Positions 61,701 to 64,000 of a DNA stretch of 64,000 bases are shown here, piece after piece. The notes under the pieces were generated by a model. It had not been told where the DNA came from. It did no database searches and saw nothing but the letters and a program-made list of their open reading frames with translations. The stretch is from Tetrahymena elliotti 4EA. Taxonomy: Eukaryota; Ciliophora; Oligohymenophorea; Hymenostomatida; Tetrahymenidae. The translations under genes were made by a program, and so were the position numbers. The DNA is taken from positions 868,001 to 932,000 of the forward strand of contig JH720314.1 of the NCBI GenBank assembly GCA_000231825.2. Direction: 5' to 3'. Each line of letters opens with the position of its first letter. Within the stretch, counting starts at the first letter, position 1.

Positions 61701-63888
61701 AAATAAAATATCTTAAGAGATTAAGTTTAATAAAACTTTAAAAGCATTCTCATAGCATGATGAAGGAAAATCTTAAGAAGATGCAGAAGAGCTGTAATTG
61801 TAAAAGTAGAATAGTTCAAACAAAAGTTATACAGAATAAAATTCAAGTATAGAAACTCCATTAAATCATAAATAGCAATAACATATTCCTTTTTCTCATG
61901 CACATATAGACAAGTAAGAAAAAGATTAAAGTAGTTTTACTATTGAGAAAGGAAATAAAGAAAAAGAAAAATCTAAAGAATAAGGTTAACCATTATTTTG
62001 GATTGAAGATAATAGTCTGCTATCTAAAGAATAAAAAAGAAGAAAAATAAATTATGTTATGCATTAAAGCTATAAAATATTAAACTAAATAGGTCTTTAA
62101 AAAAATAACATAACTCTTTATATAGGAGATGAGAAAATAAAAAAATATAGTTCTTCATTTAAAAGTAACAACAGTAGTTTCAAATAAGAATTATAAAATT
62201 AAAATGAAAAATCTGATTAAATTTAAAGCCCTACCAAGCAAGAGCTGTGTAAAAGTTACTCTCTTAACCAATCAGCTAAATAAAATAATCAAGAATAACC
62301 TAATACACTAGAAAATGAGAATAAAAATGAATAAGAAAGTAATTAAGAAGAATAATAAATCTAGTATTTCAGATACTCAACTCCAAAATCAAAATCAGAG
62401 AAAAAAATTTATTCAGAAAAAAAGAAAATTGGTAAAAGCTGTTTTTAAGACCTAAGCAACAGTTTATAAGATTATGAAGATGAGATCATTTCTAATGATT
62501 AACAATTTAAATCAAATTGGAGAAGGAAACATCCTTTAAGGAAACTACTTAGCCAGGGTAACTCACCTAAAAATAGCAATTTCAATGAATTGATAAGCAT
62601 ATTTCATGATAAAGACATTTATAGATAAAAAGAAAAAAGTATTTAAAAATCAACTTTACCAACTGAAATTGTTGAAAACAAAAATAATACTTTGAGAAAT
62701 ACTGAATTTACAAACAATCTTATTTTTTCTTGTGATGTTGATTAAAATGCAAGAATATTTGATCAAAGAAGCCAAAGTTAGGACCAAATGAAAAAAGTTG
62801 AAAAAATTTTAGAGAATTATTCTAAACAAAGGAAATTAAGTTAATAAAATCTATTTAGTAGTGTTTAAATGACATCTAAATAAAAAAGAGAAATGCTTTT
62901 TGCCTCAAACTATCATTTACCAACTTAAGGTAATTTTTAAAATTAATACTCACCAAAAATACCTGCACTCTCTCCAAAAATAAGTTAAAATACTTCTTTT
63001 CTATTAAATTCTAATATCAATTAATTTAACTTATGTGTGAAATCTAGTAATACTAAAAAATAAGTTAAAAAGAAAATAGATATTAGTTAAATAAGCTTTT
63101 TAAGTATCAACCCAGCCAGTAAGTTTCCTCCAGTGCAGCAAGATGAAAAAAAAATGTTTACCCAAGTAGAATAATCTGATAAGAGTAATTAATCCTACAG
63201 TTTATTTTAAAAAAGCAGAAAAGATAGAAAGTCTCTTTAAAGTCTTTGTGGGTTCAACTATATATGTGAAAAGTAGTTTACATAAAATAGTAAAAATCAA
63301 GAAACAATATAAGATAACACAAGTTAAGATTAAAAATCAGTTACGAATCAAAAGCAAAGTACTTAATTAAATAGTAATACATCAGAAATGAGTATCAATT
63401 AAAAAAGAAACAGCTTTTCTTAAATTTTTTATAATCCTCATGAATAATAAAACAAAGGATAAAATCAAAATATCCAATAATCCAACCAATTAAAGAATGT
63501 TAATAATTCTGCATTTATGTTGTAGAGTATTGTTGGCTATTAGAAACCTTTCCCAACTCACCACAAAAAATCTTATTCAAGCTTTTTATCGTAGTTTGAT
63601 TAAGTAAAAGAATAATCTGAAAATACTAATTATAAAACTTAAAATTATCCACAAAAGCAAATGTGGAATAGCCAATTAAAAATAAACATAGCTTAAGTAG
63701 GACAAATGTCATCCAAAAATCATTCAGAAATAAATTCGCCTAAATTAGCAAATTTATCAAGTAAAATAAATAATTAAAGTATCATGCCTGCTTTTCCTAA
63801 AATAATGCCATCTCCAAACATTTTATTGAAAGAAAATTCGAGAGACTTAAAAGCTCAGCAATTATTACTAAAGAGGAATTTAGTATGA
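58733..63888 (+). CDS. Protein with two cyclic-nucleotide-binding-like domains and long disordered tail
   Basis: ATG 58733 (MDVSQRKKSIFDPRMQDRSF), TGA 63886-63888. After a ~155-residue N-terminus, the first CNB-like domain reads FKELKYEFFLEKDPIFHFGE, YKYYIVLKG, QVKLLIPKPE and, after a linker, GPGDAFGEIALLTKQRRTGT (the phosphate-binding-cassette type region). The second reads ILYEEGDKVEDIFFIKDGEV and TSGECFGDYEIKNDEIYRT. Arg in the first cassette suggests nucleotide binding; the second lacks a clear FGE-x-A-L. The last ~1,100 residues (60564-63888) are one exon, low complexity, rich in Q, S, N, K. Introns I place: 59204-59237 (34 nt, short), about 59339-59393, 59423-59475, 59851-59917, 60082-60147, 60345-60378 and 60510-60563. 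No kinase domain is present, so it is not a PKG. It resembles the large ciliate families of CNB-domain proteins. Confidence 0.8.
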
Positions 63889-64000
63889 ATTGATCAGAAA
63901 AAGATATCTTTTTAATCAATCAATCAATCAATAAATAAATAATAAACAAAAATATTTATTTAATGGATTATAAGAATTAATAAAAATTATAAAAAGGTAA
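63889..64000. other. 3' UTR with short ATCA/AATA microsatellite
   Basis: After the CNB gene stop. 63914-63941 carries ATCA repeats running into AAAT repeats. No other feature before the window end. Confidence 0.5.

Noticed and set aside
1..64000. CRISPR array, telomere repeats, chromosome breakage sequence, tRNA or rRNA genes
   Set aside because: I looked for regular spacer repeats, G4T2/C4A2 runs, the Tetrahymena Cbs core, and cloverleaf-like GC-rich segments and saw none.

Overview
The window looks like macronuclear DNA of a ciliate with the Tetrahymena-type code. Every convincing gene reads through many in-frame TAA and TAG codons, which fall where glutamine fits (coiled coils, poly-Q/N tracts, conserved blocks), and every gene ends at TGA. 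The DNA is very AT-rich. Introns are mostly about 50-100 nt with GT..AG ends, and intergenic DNA is almost pure A/T. Tetrahymena is the best guess; Ichthyophthirius or another oligohymenophorean is not excluded. All functional calls come from reading translations by eye, without a database search. Because TAA and TAG are sense codons, real exons are much longer than a standard-code reading suggests.

Layout, left to right. 1-1682 (+): 3' part of sphingosine-1-phosphate lyase. 2695-4657 (-): a frameshifted pseudogene of a ciliate coiled-coil/SPRY-like family. 5646-10457 (+): a TBC1D31 (WD40-TBC-coiled coil) homologue. 11572-17652 (+): a protein kinase fused to many TPRs. 18819-19793 (-): a 7-TM protein. 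21143-22300 (-): an FG nucleoporin of Nup58 type. 23091-27111 (-): MSH6. 27366-27943 (+): a secreted or anchored protein whose reading frame continues plausibly past its TGA. 28643-33171 (-): a gene I read as an ankyrin, octapeptide-repeat and Trf4/TENT4-type poly(A) polymerase fusion. 34332-35117 (+): prefoldin subunit 5. 35628-37094 and 37442-38902 (-): tandem paralogous membrane proteins. About 39.7-41.7 kb: a decayed Tc1/mariner-like transposase. 42065-45204 (-): a Q/N-rich coiled-coil protein. 45728-48464 (+): a TRAPPC13-like protein. 48824-50721 (+): a low-complexity coiled-coil protein. 51753-53256 (-): SCPx-type thiolase ending in PKL. 54049-57754 (-): a large coiled-coil protein. 58733-63888 (+): a protein with two cyclic-nucleotide-binding-like domains and a long Q/S/K-rich tail.

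The genes are unrelated housekeeping and signalling functions, as expected for a eukaryotic chromosome, with no operon logic. Several pairs are divergent and share short AT-rich upstream regions (MSH6 with the 27366 gene, 33171 with PFDN5, 45204 with TRAPPC13, 57754 with the CNB gene). The most interesting items are the ankyrin-poly(A) polymerase fusion, the conserved-looking frame after the TGA at 27941, the decayed pseudogene and transposase relics inside apparently macronuclear DNA, and the tandem membrane-protein duplication. I saw no tRNA, rRNA, CRISPR array, telomere repeat or chromosome-breakage sequence.
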